NCBI GenBank assembly: GCA_001692895.1
Contig: KV748259.1
Span: 1-64,000 of the forward strand
From: Cenococcum geophilum 1.58
Taxonomy: Eukaryota; Ascomycota; Dothideomycetes; Gloniales; Gloniaceae
Direction of reading: 5' to 3'
DNA length: 64,000 bases
This document shows, in pieces, positions 31,392 through 43,700 of the stretch. A model generated the notes under the pieces. The model did no database searches. It saw nothing but the letters and a program-made list of their open reading frames with translations, and was not told where the DNA came from. The position numbers were made by a program, and so were the translations under genes. Within the stretch, counting starts at the first letter, position 1. Every line of letters begins with the position of its first letter.

Positions 31392-34300
31392 TATCTATTC
31401 TTTTTATAGTCTCTATAAAACCTATTTAATATATTCTCCGTGTTTTTCCTTAATTATTAAGTAAATAATAATGTTGTTAAGGTATGCTATAACGAATTCA
31501 TTTAAGTGCTCTCCTAATATATTATTAATACGCTTCTAGAATATTACTAGTGCGTTTATAAGCCTAAATTATATAACTAATAGTTTATATAGTCTTTTCT
31601 TTAATCTAAAAGCTGCCTTTCATTTATCGCCTTCCTTAATTTTAATTTAATGGTACGCCTATCTTAGATTTATCTTTATAAAGATTTGCGTATTACCTAT
31701 TCTGTCTTAGATTTCGCTAATTAAGGGTAAAGAATACCTACCCTTTTTAGTAATGCTGTTTAACTGCCTATAGTTAATATATAGCCTTAGTTTGCTATTC
31801 TTCTTTAGTATAAATAGTACTGGATAACCTACTAATAACTGTAATAGTCTAATGTATCCCTTTTATAAGTTTTCTTAAATAAACTCTTTAAGTGCTTTAG
31901 ATTCTTCTTTAGTAAGCTTATAGGTTAGGAAGAACCTTAGACTTATTCCTAGTTCTAACTCTATCTTATAGTCCTATACTATATAATCTGCTAGCTTTTT
32001 ACTTTCTAAGCTCTATAGTTTTTTACTATACTTACGGTATCTTTTTAGTACATAACTTAAGCCTCGCTTAGTCTCCTTATATATTACTCCGACTTAGTAC
32101 TATACTAACTTAGTTTACTATTGCATTTTATAGTATTAAGTATCTCTAATATTAACCTAACCTGTAATCCAATCGATCTTTAGATTGTATTCCTATAACT
32201 AAGGCATCCCTAATACTGCCTTATCCCGTCCTAATAGTAGGATATTAAAAGATATCTTAATTTATCTTCTTTTAATAGTTATCTAAATAGGTCCTATTTT
32301 AAGATTAATAATCCCTCCTCTATACGCTATTAGATCTCCTAAAATCGTAACTAATAGGTAAAGTTGCTTCTTCTATCTATAAGGTAATCCTATTCTCTTA
32401 ACTGCTGCTAATAAAATATAGTTTTGTATCGCTCTACTATCTATTAGCGCTTCAAACTGCTAATCTTACCATTTTATTTATAAATTTAGGTGTCGTCCTT
32501 AAATTCCTTTAAGGGTTTAAGGCTCTACTACTGGCTCCATTTAGTCCCGTAGGCCTTTACCTTTTCTAACTATTAGCTGCTTAATCCTTATGCGCTTAGC
32601 TTATTCTTTAGCTAATACCTAGTTTGCTTTTTATCTTCTATATACCATAAATATATATTCTCTAGGCATTCCCACTACTATTATCCGTCTAAGCATTTTT
32701 CTATAAGGAATCTTCTTAGTTAAAGTATTAAGTCTCCTAATTCCTAAACTTTTGTTAGATGCCAGCCGTATATATACTTAGCATTTTTATACTATTGCTT
32801 ATCTAGCGCCTAATATATCCTTATAGGGTATTTCCAATTCTTTTACTTTAGATTCTTATGCATTTTATATATATTATCCACGTATATAATCTATAATAGT
32901 GTATAGTATACTAGGTGCTTTAGGTTAACTCTTAACTTATCTTTATCTTTAAGTTTAAACCTTTGCTATGTTAATCTAAACGTTATAACTTTATTCGCAG
33001 GTATTAAGATACGCCTTTTACTTCTTTAGTCCTCTAATTATTCTTCTAGATCCTTTAACGTTATAATTAAGGCTCCTTTAATATAAGTTATAGCCTTTTC
33101 TATAATTGGGTAGTTCTAGATAACTTTTTTATCCAACTATATATAGAAATCTTCCTACTTATCGTTATGTCGCTGCCTATACTATTTTTAGTACAGCTAT
33201 TAGAGTATATACGGCTTGTCCATAAGGAAGTATCTTCTTATTACTATATTATAACAGCCCTTTATATATCGTTCTTTAAACCTAGTAAGAATCCCTAGAT
33301 CCTCTTTACTCTTTAGTTTAATAAGCTACTTAGCTCTTAGTATACCTACCCTAGGCCTATTAGTAATTCTTCGTACTAGTGCTCTATCCCTTATACGTCC
33401 TAATATGCTAAATCTTTTGCCTAGTTTCTGTTCTTGCTATGCGATAATTCTTCGTCTAAATTCTTCTATAGTTTCCTTTGGTTTGCGTCTTATAGATAAA
33501 TTCTTAAAGTCTTCTTACTTCTTAATCTTGGTATTGACTTTTCGATCTTTAGGCTGAACACTTTATTCCCCTAGTAAGTCTTCTAGGTTTATGTATTTGT
33601 CTTTTAATCTAGTTACTATTTATATCGCGGATTCTCTAATCCCGTTAATAGTCCTTATTTATATCTTAAAATCTTAGTTCTATAGGATTCTTAATCCTAA
33701 GCTTGCTTCCATTTTAAGCTTTACTCTAGCCTTAGTTTAACTAGGCTTACTTAGTGTTCTTATCTTGTTTTAAGAGTCTTAAATCTTACTTATCTTGTCT
33801 TAAGAGTTTTATACCTATAGAAAACTTCGTCCTAAGCTTATTTATATATTACTAAACTAAGCTATTGCTCTGCTCTATCGGTTATCGTCTATTATAGGTC
33901 CTTAAGCTTGCCTTATCTTATCTTAAGAATCTTAAGCTTTTGGCCTTTTGCCTTTATTAAGTGCCAAAGTAGCTTACTATCTTACTTCTCTTACGTCTTG
34001 CAAAGCAATAGACATCGTGTTTAGTGGGGTCTTAATCCCTACTAATATTCCCTATTCTATAGTAGAATTATCCTCTACCTCTTATATAATATCTTTAAGG
34101 TTTATATATTCCTAGTAAACCGCCTTTATCGCCTTATTGTTATAAAATGTTTTGCCTTTATTAAATTTATTATCCTTAATATCCAATCTGCAAACTAGTT
34201 TATTAGTTCCTTTATATTCCGCTAAATATAGCTCTTATAGCTAATAGCTTACGCCATACTTAGCGTCCTTATAAATTTAGTATACGTTATTATAACAAAA

Positions 34301-34430
34301 CATAAAACTTTTAATTAAATATTCTTTTATTCCTCGCAGTATATTATCGTCCCTTTATACGTGTATATTATCTACTAGTCTTATCCCTTTTACTACGTAG
34401 TAACTCTAACTACTTTTATAGTCTTTGGCG
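31392..34430 (-). pseudogene. outer chromovirus: spacer region, protease and first half of RT
   Basis: The minus strand reads the family B spacer from about 34430 to 32460, the protease block ALIDSRAIQNYILL near 32455-32415 (DSGA, G to R), and the RT up to IAYLNNIIIYL at about 31495-31465, where both Asp of YLDD are Asn. It is cut at 31392 by the inner element and continues at 21686. Confidence 0.85.
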
Positions 34431-35461
34431 TAATAACCTTATTTCCCGCAATTTATATAAGCTCCCTTTTTAAACTATTTTTCTTACTATAGAGTCTGCC
34501 TAAATGTCTTCTGCTGCTAAGATTTCTAGTTTAGCCTCTACTTCTTAGACCTCTAATTACTTAATCCTTATCCTCTAGGTTTTTATAATTTCTTATTTTA
34601 TTTCCTAAATTCTTTAGTACTACTTAGGTCTATTAGCTCTGCGCTATACTATAGTTTTTAACTTAGCTTTAGTTATTACGTACTTTACGCCTTATATAAC
34701 TATAGAACTCTATTTTAGCCTTTTTTAGCCTGTTCCCTTTAGTAGATCTAATTATTAATCTTAATCGCTTAATTTATTAAATCCTATAGGGTTTCCGTAT
34801 CTTCTATTAGAATAATTACGTCCTAGACTTTAGCCTTAAGTACCTATTTATACTGTGCTATAAGCGCCTTATTATTCTATTTAACTTATATTACTAACGT
34901 CTAGAATTACGTTATATACTTAATTGCTAAGGTTTATTACGTAATATTTTAGAGTTTTTTTCCCGCTATGGTTACTGCCTCTAGGTCTCTAAATATTTAT
35001 ATAAGTTGCTTTATAAACCCTTCCTAGCTTACGAATATAAACCGTACTTCTTAATTGGTGGTTATTATTCCATTCGCTTATATCTCCGTAAGGTAAAGCT
35101 TAAACTATTTAAGTGCTCTTCCTAATAGGAATAGTCCCGTATACGCTATTTAATCTATAGGCGTTAGCAGCTTCGCTTCTTCTTACGTAACCTTAAAGTG
35201 CATTTACATAAGGAATTCTTTAAGTTTTAATTTTTTCTCTAAGTACCTTTTAATTAATAGTAACTTAATCTTTGCTGCTTCTATCCTATTAATCCTGTTT
35301 TCTAATATTATATTATTTTCTATTAGCTAGTCAACTATTTCTTATAGCTGTCCAACTATTATAGGCTGCTGTAAGTTAGTGTCTGCTATACTAGTATCGT
35401 TACCTAATCTTAATACAGTTGCCGCCGTTAATGGCGTTGTAGTGGCTGCTTTTGGTAGTAT
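34430..35461 (-). pseudogene. outer chromovirus gag relic, start codon lost
   Basis: Homologous to the inner Gag. The initiator is ATA (complement of 35459-35461) where the inner copy has ATG, a TG-to-TA change on the coding strand. The zinc knuckle at about 34470-34432 reads GAYINCGK, stop, GYY. The N-terminus (LPKAATTTPLTAATVLRLG) lines up residue by residue with the inner copy. Confidence 0.85.
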
Positions 35462-35506
35462 ATTATTTAACTTTTTATATTTAATACCGTAATTAGGTAG
35501 TAATTA

Positions 35507-35930
35507 TATAACGGAACCTTATAGTAAGTACTATAATAGGCTTATTAATAGGCTAGGTGTATAGGTAATGCAAATTAAAGTTAATAACATAATAATAACT
35601 TATGGAGTAGTTGCTTAATAGATTAACTCTAATTGTATTCTGAGAATTACTATAAGGAAGGAACTATCTAGGTAGGGACTAAGGGTCCTTAAATATACAA
35701 CCGTACTCCTATAAAATCCTTCTTGTACGTAATATACGTATACTTTATCTGCTCTATTATAGATTATATAGATCTTACAAATTACATAGATTACGTCACG
35801 TAACCTCGGTTACTATTCCTCGTTATATAGCTCTATCGGCTCTATCCTGGACCGTGCTTAAATTAACTAACTAGCTTCTTCCAACTCTTCTCTAAGTAGT
35901 TATAACATTGTACTTAAAGCGTCCGTAATA
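35507..35930 (-). repeat. outer chromovirus LTR (5' LTR in coding sense)
   Basis: 424 bp; ends TATAACGG and CCGTAATA in plus orientation; directly followed by TSD TAGTA (35931-35935). Confidence 0.93.
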
Positions 35931-35935
35931 TAGTA

Positions 35936-36440
35936 GACGCTAGCCTTATAAAAGGTTAAAGAGTTTTAGGAGTAATATAAAGAGACTTATTAAGCCGAAA
36001 TACCGTATAATTATATTAAAAGCAATCTTCACTAAAAATAGGAGCCTCTTAATAAGTACGATTAGATTTTAGAAGGGCTTAAAAATAACGTTAGAGTAAA
36101 TAAAGATAAAGATAAGTATAATAATTACTATTCTAAAGTATCGTATAATATTTAAAGCCAGCTAGTACTTTAGTGGTGGTGCCAGGATTAGCAATAAAAG
36201 AGATGGCCCCTTCTTTTACGATTTGCAATTAAAATTCTTTTAATTTCCGCTATAAGCGACGAGCCAGAGAGGGTATTTTCTGGAGGACGTTATATGATTA
36301 TATAGGAAAGAATGTTACTTAAACTAGAGAATATTAAAAGAACTAAGTGTTTAAAAAGCTGGTATAGAAGTAGTATCTTAAAAGGGTAGAAATAAACCTC
36401 TATATAAGGTAATATTTAGGAAGGCTTCTAAAAATAGTCC
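35936..36440 (+). pseudogene. hAT transposase relic, C-terminal part with hATC dimerisation domain
   Basis: Continues the frame broken at 16649: VKEF and QYKETY-type text, then the hATC hallmark SDEPERVFSGGR at about 36256-36291, followed by ERM, LKLENIKRTKCLKSWYRS and IL. This domain mediates transposase dimerisation in hAT elements. The frame ends by 36440, before the subterminal motifs. Confidence 0.9.
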
Positions 36441-36629
36441 TTACGGCTTTAAGTTGCTAGCAGGCAACTTCTAATACTAAGGACGGTAGAAAACGGTAGG
36501 GTAGGTGGAAACGAGGTATTATAGGTAAGCTCTGTAACAGCTGTATATATATAAATTAGTATAAATACTTAGGCAAGGGTCTTATTAATAAAATAGCTAT
36601 GGCTTAACTGTGGCTTAGCTGTGTGGCTT

Positions 36630-36712
36630 AACGATTATCGCGATTCTACGCACGATTCTTAGCGATTACGATTATTTTATCGATAAGAATCCCGTAATCG
36701 TTAAGACCCCTA
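36630..36712. repeat. hAT right subterminal motifs and terminal inverted repeat
   Basis: GGCTTAACGATTATCGCG, CACGATTC, GCGATTACGATTATTTTATC, then TAATCGTTAAGACCCCTA as inverted terminus. Confidence 0.85.
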
Positions 36713-36720
36713 ATACTGGC
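36713..36720. repeat. hAT 8-bp target site duplication, right
   Basis: ATACTGGC, partner of ATACTAGC at 14880-14887. Confidence 0.9.
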
Positions 36721-37453
36721 TTTTTTACTTGCAGTTTTGATATAAATAGTTAATTAACTTTGTTTCGTATAGAGAATATATCTAAGAATTAGTCCTTTTT
36801 ATCTATAATTAGGACTAGCTTCCTTTTTTATAGCTACTTTTTTTTACTTCTAGTAGAGGTAGAGGTAGAGCTAGGCGTGCTACTAGTTACCCTACTAGAA
36901 GAAGGAGGGGTAGACAATAATAATAAGGAAGGTAAGGAGGATAAAGAAAGGAGGTCCTTCTTTAGCCTCTTTACGTAAGTTTCTTTAATAGGAGCTACCT
37001 CCTTATAGAGAGCTCTTATTTCTTTTATATGTCCTTTTAGGGTATCTTTTGCCTTTTCTTTCTCTTTAGTTGCAAAGGGATTCCTTTCTTTTAGTATACT
37101 TTATGTATAGTCTACTAGCTATCTAACTTATTCTTATTTTTCTTCTTGTTTTTCTTCTTCTTCTTCTAGCACTTTATAGGCCTAGATTAGGCTTTCTAAA
37201 GCCTTATATAGATGTTGTTCTAAAGAAAGGGAAAAGGAAGGTATACTAGGTATACTATCCGTAGTAGTTATTAGTTTTATTGTCTTTTTTTACAGGTTTT
37301 TGGTTTTCTTTTTCAGGAGAAGACTAAGGATGTCCTCTTTTTTCTCCTGTCCTAAATAGGCTAAGAGAGGAAGAAGGGGGAGAGAAAGTAAATATAGACT
37401 CTTTGTCACTTATTTCTATAGGAGGTTTTTTTTAACCTATTAGGCCTTGGCAT
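36721..37453 (-). pseudogene. LINE 1 ORF1 relic, N-terminal part
   Basis: A minus-strand ATG at 37453-37451 opens MPRPNRLKK. A run of eight A then seems to carry an indel, after which the good frame reads PPIEISDKESIFTFSPPSSSLS, GEKRGHP, a Lys/Arg/Glu-rich coil (ARRRRRKTRRKIR near 37160; EKEKAKDTLKGHIKEIRALYKEVAPIKETYVKRLKKDLLS near 37070-36950, quoted in part) and a Ser/Thr-rich linker. Basic and coiled-coil N-termini are usual for LINE ORF1 proteins. It continues at 14879. Confidence 0.65.
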
Positions 37454-37740
37454 TTTATACCGTAGTTTTGGTATTAGTAGTAGTTGTAGTAGTAGTAGTT
37501 TTGGTGTTTATATCCGTGCCTTGCTTATAAGCTAGGACCACCCCTAAGAAGAATTTTCTATTGGGGAAAAGGGAGTAAAACGACAAATAAATCCACCTCT
37601 AGCTTGCTAGGCAGTGAGGATTAGGTCTTAGAAGTTGGAAAATCGATTGTTTTTGGTGGTAAGATGGGTATGCGTAAGTTTTAAAGTGCGGCGCTACCTT
37701 TTGATAAGGTTGCATGTGTAGTAAAAGGTAATATCTCCTT
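37454..37740. other. less mutated stretch upstream of LINE 1 ORF1
   Basis: This keeps TG/CA (GGTGGTAAGATGGGTATGCG). A GTA-rich microsatellite sits at 37465-37498. It is possibly the LINE 5' leader, where a promoter would lie, but no boundary is visible. Confidence 0.35.
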
Positions 37741-40379
37741 ATTAAGGATCTTATTACTACCGACAGTAATTTATTAAATAACGCTATTTTTTAAAAACTT
37801 CTTAGCCAATAGACGCTTATAGATTCTTTTAAGAAATAGTAATTAGTATCTATAGGTACGTTAAGGATTAAAAGTTTAATTAAAAGTTAAGCCGCTTCCG
37901 TAAAGAGAGTTAGCTATATTAAATTGTTTATAAGAAGTATAAGATATCGCAACGTCATTAAAGCGGCTTTAGCTGTTAGATATAGAATTAAGCTTTATAT
38001 TATATAAAGACTTAAAGTAGTAGGGCTATTAGTTCTCTTAGCCTTTATCTATAATACTTACTAGAAATTAAATTTACCGGATATTAATGACTTTCTTATA
38101 ACTTTATAGCACCTAGATTATTTTATAATATCCAAAATTGCGTAAAGATGCTTAACTTAGATAGGAAAGTGTTAAGAGCTCTATTCTAGCTAAATGCTTC
38201 CTTTTAGACTACTATATCTTAGCACTATTAACCTGCCTAAGCCGAGCCTAAAAATCGAATTCCCTTTCTTTATCTATTGGCTAGCAAATGCCCCCGTATA
38301 GAAGTTACTAAACCTAGAAATCCTATATTAGCGTATAATTACTAATACGTAGATTTAACGATATTGTATACTTCTTAACTACTAATAACGGCCTTAATAA
38401 ATAATATAGCTACCTTGCATTTTGTTATAGAGGCGGAGAGCATATTTATTAAGATCTTTAGTAGTAATTCCAATTAGTATTAAGGCCCTCTGTAAATCCT
38501 AATAGAGCTCTATAGGGCCTATCCTAATATATATTAGGGTCCTTCGTAAATTCCCCTAGAGCACTTTTATAGCAGTTCCGATATATATTAAGGCCCTCCG
38601 CTAATACCCTTTAAGCTATTTAATGGCCATCTTAATATTTATTAGGGGCCTCCACTAATTACTACGCTAAGTAAGGGCGAGTCTTCTAGTTTTTATATCA
38701 CTTTAGCTAGTACCACAATAATAAACAATAGGCTTAATTACTACACTACGGCTCCTTATATATAGTGTACTAATTATCGCAGCCTATAAGGCCTATTATA
38801 CTCCAACGTTCTTAGTATAGTATCTCTTATATATTAATCTAACGCTATTATGGCTGCTATAAGGCAGTAGCTGTTTTGGCCTATATAAATATATAGGCAA
38901 GCCCACCTCTATACCCTTTAAAGATTTGGGGTGTATAGTATAGGGCACCTAGAGTCTCGCCACTTTTAAGTTAAAAGGATTAGTAGTCCGTTAACACTTT
39001 AAACCTTAGTAATTTATTATCTAAGTCTAATAGTCTAATAGCTAATATTACTATAGCCTTTCCTAAACTCTCTGCAGGTATATATAGAAGGGGTTTTTAT
39101 AGGTTATTGTATAGTATTAGATATAGCTTTTTAAGAGATACTACGTCGGGGATTATATTTAGAATTATTATAGCAATAGCTCTAGCTTTCTAGTTACAAT
39201 TATTAGCAAAGCGTTATATATATTTTGGCATTTAGCACTTACCTCTAAGTATAGAGTAATGTATTTATCTATTATAGTAGTGGCGGGTAAAGTAAAGAAG
39301 GGTGTATTAAACGTTTATAAAGAATACCCTTAGCTCTATATTGCTAGATAGGCTTTTAAATTATCTATATCTTTACTATTAATCCTAGAAGCTATCTATA
39401 GTGTAGACATAATTAAGTTTAAGAAGGAAGTTATAATTAAGGGACTTTATTAGTAAAAGATAATAAAGACAATTTAGGGCTAAAATCTTAGTAGGGCTGA
39501 TTTCTAGTTAGGTAGAACCTACGTAACGTATTAATAATAAAGCCTAAATATCTAATATGCCTTAGTTTAAGAGGTTTAGACAATATATAAGAGTTAACTA
39601 TTGCTTACCTTAATATTTATCGGTAAGTGGGTTGTGTTATAGGCCGTAGATTAAGATATCTTTTCCATTTTTATATAAAGACCTACTCTTATCCTCCTAT
39701 TAACCTAAACTTTCCTTACTATTATCTACCTATAATTATCTTTATATCTAAGTAACCTTATAAGAATAACTGGTCTTAGTATTACTATAGAGATGGCTTA
39801 AAAGGACCTCTAGTTTTGGAGAGATAGACGTGTCTATATCTACGCTTAGAATATAAACTAGGCTCTATTTATCTACTACAATAGTTACAAGCTTAAGAAA
39901 ATTAAAGTAAAAGCTAAGGAATAACTTTTTTATATAACCTCATAGCTTTACAAATTCTTAACATAATAGCTATCCGCTATACTTTAGCCCATTACTAATA
40001 TTACGGCTAGAAAACCGTCTTTAGAAAATTTATTTACTAAGGAAATTATTATAAAGTTTTTACATTCTTAGGTGCAGTTAAGAAGATAAATAGTAAAAAA
40101 AAAATTCTATAATAGATAGAGCGTAAAATATAGGATAATAGAAATTGTAATATAAAGTATAGTATAGAAGAGGACTAGGATAAAGATAGGGATGTGTATA
40201 AGAACGTGTATAAGGAGGATATAGTTGCCGGGATTAAGGCTTTAGGGATTAATTTAAAGGAGAATATATCTCTCCGCTAATAAGAACTGTTCCTTTTATA
40301 AATAGTATAGCGAAGGCTATTATATAACGTTTTCGCATTTCTATATATAATTATGGCGTGCTAATTTACACCTCCCCCT
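37741..40379. other. unassigned AT-rich sequence
   Basis: Heavily TA-mutated. Plus-strand pieces (for example 39300-40100, SITIEMA ... FTKEIIIKFLHSQVQLRR) look faintly protein-like, but I match them to no family. A weak repeated motif, TATATTAAGGCCCTCCG with variants (near 38490, 38530, 38590, 38640), recurs about every 50 bp. The copia element is inserted at its right end. Confidence 0.35.
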
Positions 40380-40384
40380 ATACT
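40380..40384. repeat. copia TSD, left (ATACT)
   Basis: Exact 5-bp duplicate at 45768-45772. Confidence 0.92.
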
Positions 40385-40662
40385 TGTCGAACATTGAGGT
40401 CACTGTTAAGTACCACCTTATGACTTATACCCTATTTCTTGCCATTGTATATCTTACTATCTATTTTCTATTACCTATTCATTACCTATTACTAACTAAG
40501 TGGCAATGTTGACTTGGTGGCGATTAAGTAATAGTTCCAAATCGTCGTTAGTGTTGTCATTAGTGTCGTCGTTAGTTTTTTGCCCTAATGCTATGTATAT
40601 AGAGAGCTTCTAGAGCCAGCTTCAATTGACAGAGTTCTTATAAGTGACTTGTCCGTCTGACA
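40385..40662 (+). repeat. copia 5' LTR
   Basis: 278 bp. It carries about 20 of the 24 AT-ward differences from the 3' LTR, for example TTGACTTGG against TCGACCTGG. The interior begins GTTATAAGCCCGGG, presumed primer-binding region. Confidence 0.95.
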
Positions 40663-40789
40663 GTTATAAGCCCGGGCCATCTACTGCATTATCTTTAATT
40701 TGAAACCCTAATTACCCTATTGTTAACTAAACAGTAGAAGCCTTAAAATATCCTCTTAATAATCCGAAACCCTTATTATAACGCATACT

Positions 40790-43700
40790 ATGATTCTAGC
40801 AGGCCTAAACGATTAGGACTAATAGATTAGTATTATTAAGTATAGAGCCGACGGTGAGAGTGTATGGGAGTATATTAATCCGGATGTTAAGAAAAATAAT
40901 CTACCTAGACATAGAGCACCATTAGAGCTATTACTATTAGTTATTAATTCTTAGAAGACTACGTTCTTAGCCCTTAATAAAGGCAAGAAGGAAGAGCTTT
41001 AAGCTTTATAAAAATAGTACGACCGTGCTTATAAGCGGTATAAGAAAGAGGAAGCAGCCCTTAAGTCTCTACGCACCTATATTATTAGCACTATTTCCCG
41101 TAATTATATTAACTATACCTTTAAAGGAAATACCGTCTATAATATCCTTATGTTACTTAAGTAGGCAGTTGCTCTAACTAATGACGCTTAGAAGGTTAAT
41201 CTAGCTACCCAATATTTGAAAATAAAGAAAGCCCTAAAGAGTTAGAATATTAAGAAGTGGCTCCGCGAGTGGGAGAAGGTGTATAACGACTGTAAGAAGG
41301 TTAAACTACCTGAGGTAGATGGCGATTAACTAGTTAAGGACTTTGTGTATGCCGTTAAATCTGTTTTATTAGGATGGTTAGAATACTAGAAAAACAAATT
41401 ATAGAACCTTAAGAGGAAGAAGGAAAAACTACCTACCCTTTAAGTTATTATTGAGGTCTATTAAAATTATCGTTAATTAGACTTAGCTTAGAAGGCAAGA
41501 AGCCAGTAGGGCTCCTATATAGTAAGCTTTAAAGGAGAGCTAATTAATAAGCCTAAATTAGAAACTAAACTGGAAGCTAAATCTTTAAGAAGGTTAGATA
41601 AGGAATAGACAAAGCTGTACCTATACGGATTGCTATACCCGTGGAGGAAATGCTTCTACCTTATTAAGTTAATTTAACCATTGGGTTGGAAACTAAATAA
41701 CTTAAAAATATAGTTAGTAGAGCAGAAGCTTGCTAAGGCTTTACCCGAATTTAAGGCCTTAATTAACCGATTGAGGAGCTAAGCCTTATCCAATAAGAAG
41801 CCAGAGAATGTAGAGAATGTAGAGCAGAAGAGCTTACCTAGTAAACTATACGGAAGCTTCGCAGTTAATTAAGCTGGAGCTTATATCGCATCTAATTATG
41901 CTTTCCGTGATAGTGTAATTCTTAACCCTATAATAACCCTATATGTCATTAATGACCGAGTGAGGTTTATAGGTGAAATCCGACCGGCTAGTAATTAGTT
42001 GTATATAGGATCTAGTACGGAAACTATTAAAGGCTTCGGAACAGCTGAAGTTATAGTTATTACCCTATTAGGAAAGTAGAAGATTTATCTAAATAAGGCT
42101 GCATATGTACTAGGATTTTATATAAATTTGGTCTATAATTAAAGACTTAATAAAAAGGGTGTCTTTTGGCACAATAAGGGCAACTACCTCTACCGTCGCG
42201 GTGGTGAGAAGTTCGTATATTGCGGATATTACTATAGTTAGATAACCCTTGAATATAACGAATTAAAGCCTAGGACGGAGGACGCGTCCTTTGCGGCTAA
42301 ATTAACGGAATTTTTACTAAATTAAAAGGTAGACGGACGGCTTTAGCATAGTCGACTTAGATATATAGGAAGTGCTGCGATTAAGAAATTGCCTAAAGAA
42401 GTAACTGGGGCGATTATATAAGGCCCTATAATAATTGAATGCGAAACCTGTATAGTTAGCAAGGCTTATAAGGTGATATTAAGAAGGGCACCTATGGATA
42501 AGGCGACGAGACCTTTCTTCCGTATACACGTGGATTTGATTTAGGGAATTAAAGCCTATAATGGACATAAATACGTAATCTATTTCCTTAATGATTCGGT
42601 TTAAATTAATAAGGTTAAGACATTCGCGTAGAAGTTATTAACCACTTAAGTAATTATTAAGTATTGTAATGTAGTTGAGCGACGCTATGGCTTTAAAGTC
42701 GCTATAATTTATATTGACAATAAGTTATCGCTTGGAAATAAATTCGATAACTAGACAGCCGAAAAGGGTATTATGGTAGAGTACTTAGCTCTAAGTATAC
42801 CAGAATAGAACGGTCCTGTGGAATGTTTTAGGGGGGTGATTATAACGAAGTCTTAATATATGTGAATTGAAGTATGACTACCAGAAGAACTCTGGCTCGA
42901 AGTCTTTAAAGTAGTAGCGTATGTAACGAATAGGACACTAAGCCGACGGCTTGACTAAAAGACGCCTTTTGAAAAGCTTTAATTAGTAATGGGCCTCTTA
43001 CTAACTAAGCCGAATATAGCTTACTTATGTGCCTATGGCTATAGAGCCTATCCACTTAAGTACAATATTCCTCGCACCTAAAAGCTTGCTCCTAGAGCCT
43101 ATATCGGGTATCTAGTAGGGTATAATTTAACGAATATCTTTCGAATATATGTACTAAGCGAAAAGAAGGTTATTTGAATAAGAGACGTTACGTTTAATAA
43201 GCGGCTTATCTATAACGATAGCCAGCCAAATCTTATAAATTTGCTTTGAGAAAAGGCCGATTAAATGCTAAAGGTAATTAATGTAATTAACCCCGACAGA
43301 ATGCTTTAAGAGGACTTAAATGAGGATAAGGATAATAAGATTTTTGATGAAATTTGTGTGGACACTAATTAAAATCTATAGGTGGATTCTAGTGGAAATC
43401 TGAGATAAATCGTTAATTGTAAGTAGCTAGATACTTAAGCTGATAACTTAATTGTAGCAGACACCTTAAAGAACGATTCTCTACCTGGCCTTCCTATACT
43501 AGAATTAACGCTAGAACCTTAATCGATTCCTACCAATTTAAGCTCCTTAAATACCTTAAGATCCTACGCTCTATCTACCCGTTGACGCCCTGGTTTTAAG
43601 TATATTAAAATTAACCTAGAGGAGTTAAAGAAGAAAGACTTAGCTAAGGTCTCTAAGGACAATATTATATAAGGAAGAAGATTAAAGAAGCTAACAAAGC

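Larger units (their letters stand above)
16650..35930 (-). mobile_element. outer gypsy chromovirus (family B), interrupted twice
   Basis: Two LTRs of 423-424 bp in the same orientation (16650-17072 and 35507-35930) with a perfect 5-bp TSD. Coding sense is minus: gag just inside the 35.5-kb LTR, chromodomain near 17.9 kb. It contains the small LTR element (18786-20422) and, in opposite orientation, a second member of its own family (21687-31391). Without both insertions it would be about 7.9 kb. The LTR on the coding strand begins TGTTACGG and ends CCGTTACA, with TG and CA partly turned into TA. Confidence 0.95.
14888..36712 (+). mobile_element. hAT DNA transposon relic, split by retroelements
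   Basis: Terminal inverted repeats TAGGGGTCTTAACGATTA (14888-14905) and its complement TAATCGTTAAGACCCCTA, with one extra base pairing lost, end exactly at 36712 and are flanked by 8-bp duplications. Inside both ends are clusters of short TAATCG/CGATTA motifs, the kind of subterminal repeats bound by hAT transposases. The transposase reads on the plus strand in two parts, 15070-16649 and 35936-36440. Without the 19.3-kb chromovirus the element would be about 2.5 kb, normal for a fungal hAT. Confidence 0.92.
14050..37740 (-). mobile_element. Tad-type LINE fragment (LINE 1), host of the five-level nest
   Basis: The outermost layer. Its ORF1 starts near 37453, runs down to 36721, is interrupted by a hAT transposon, and resumes at 14879. 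The two parts join at the 8-bp target duplication of the hAT (ATACTAGC at 14880-14887, ATACTGGC at 36713-36720). The 37454-37740 stretch upstream of ORF1 is less mutated and may be 5' leader. No ORF2 is seen beyond 14050, so this copy is partial or its 3' part was lost. Its zinc knuckles differ from those of the LINE at 53-64 kb. Confidence 0.65.
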
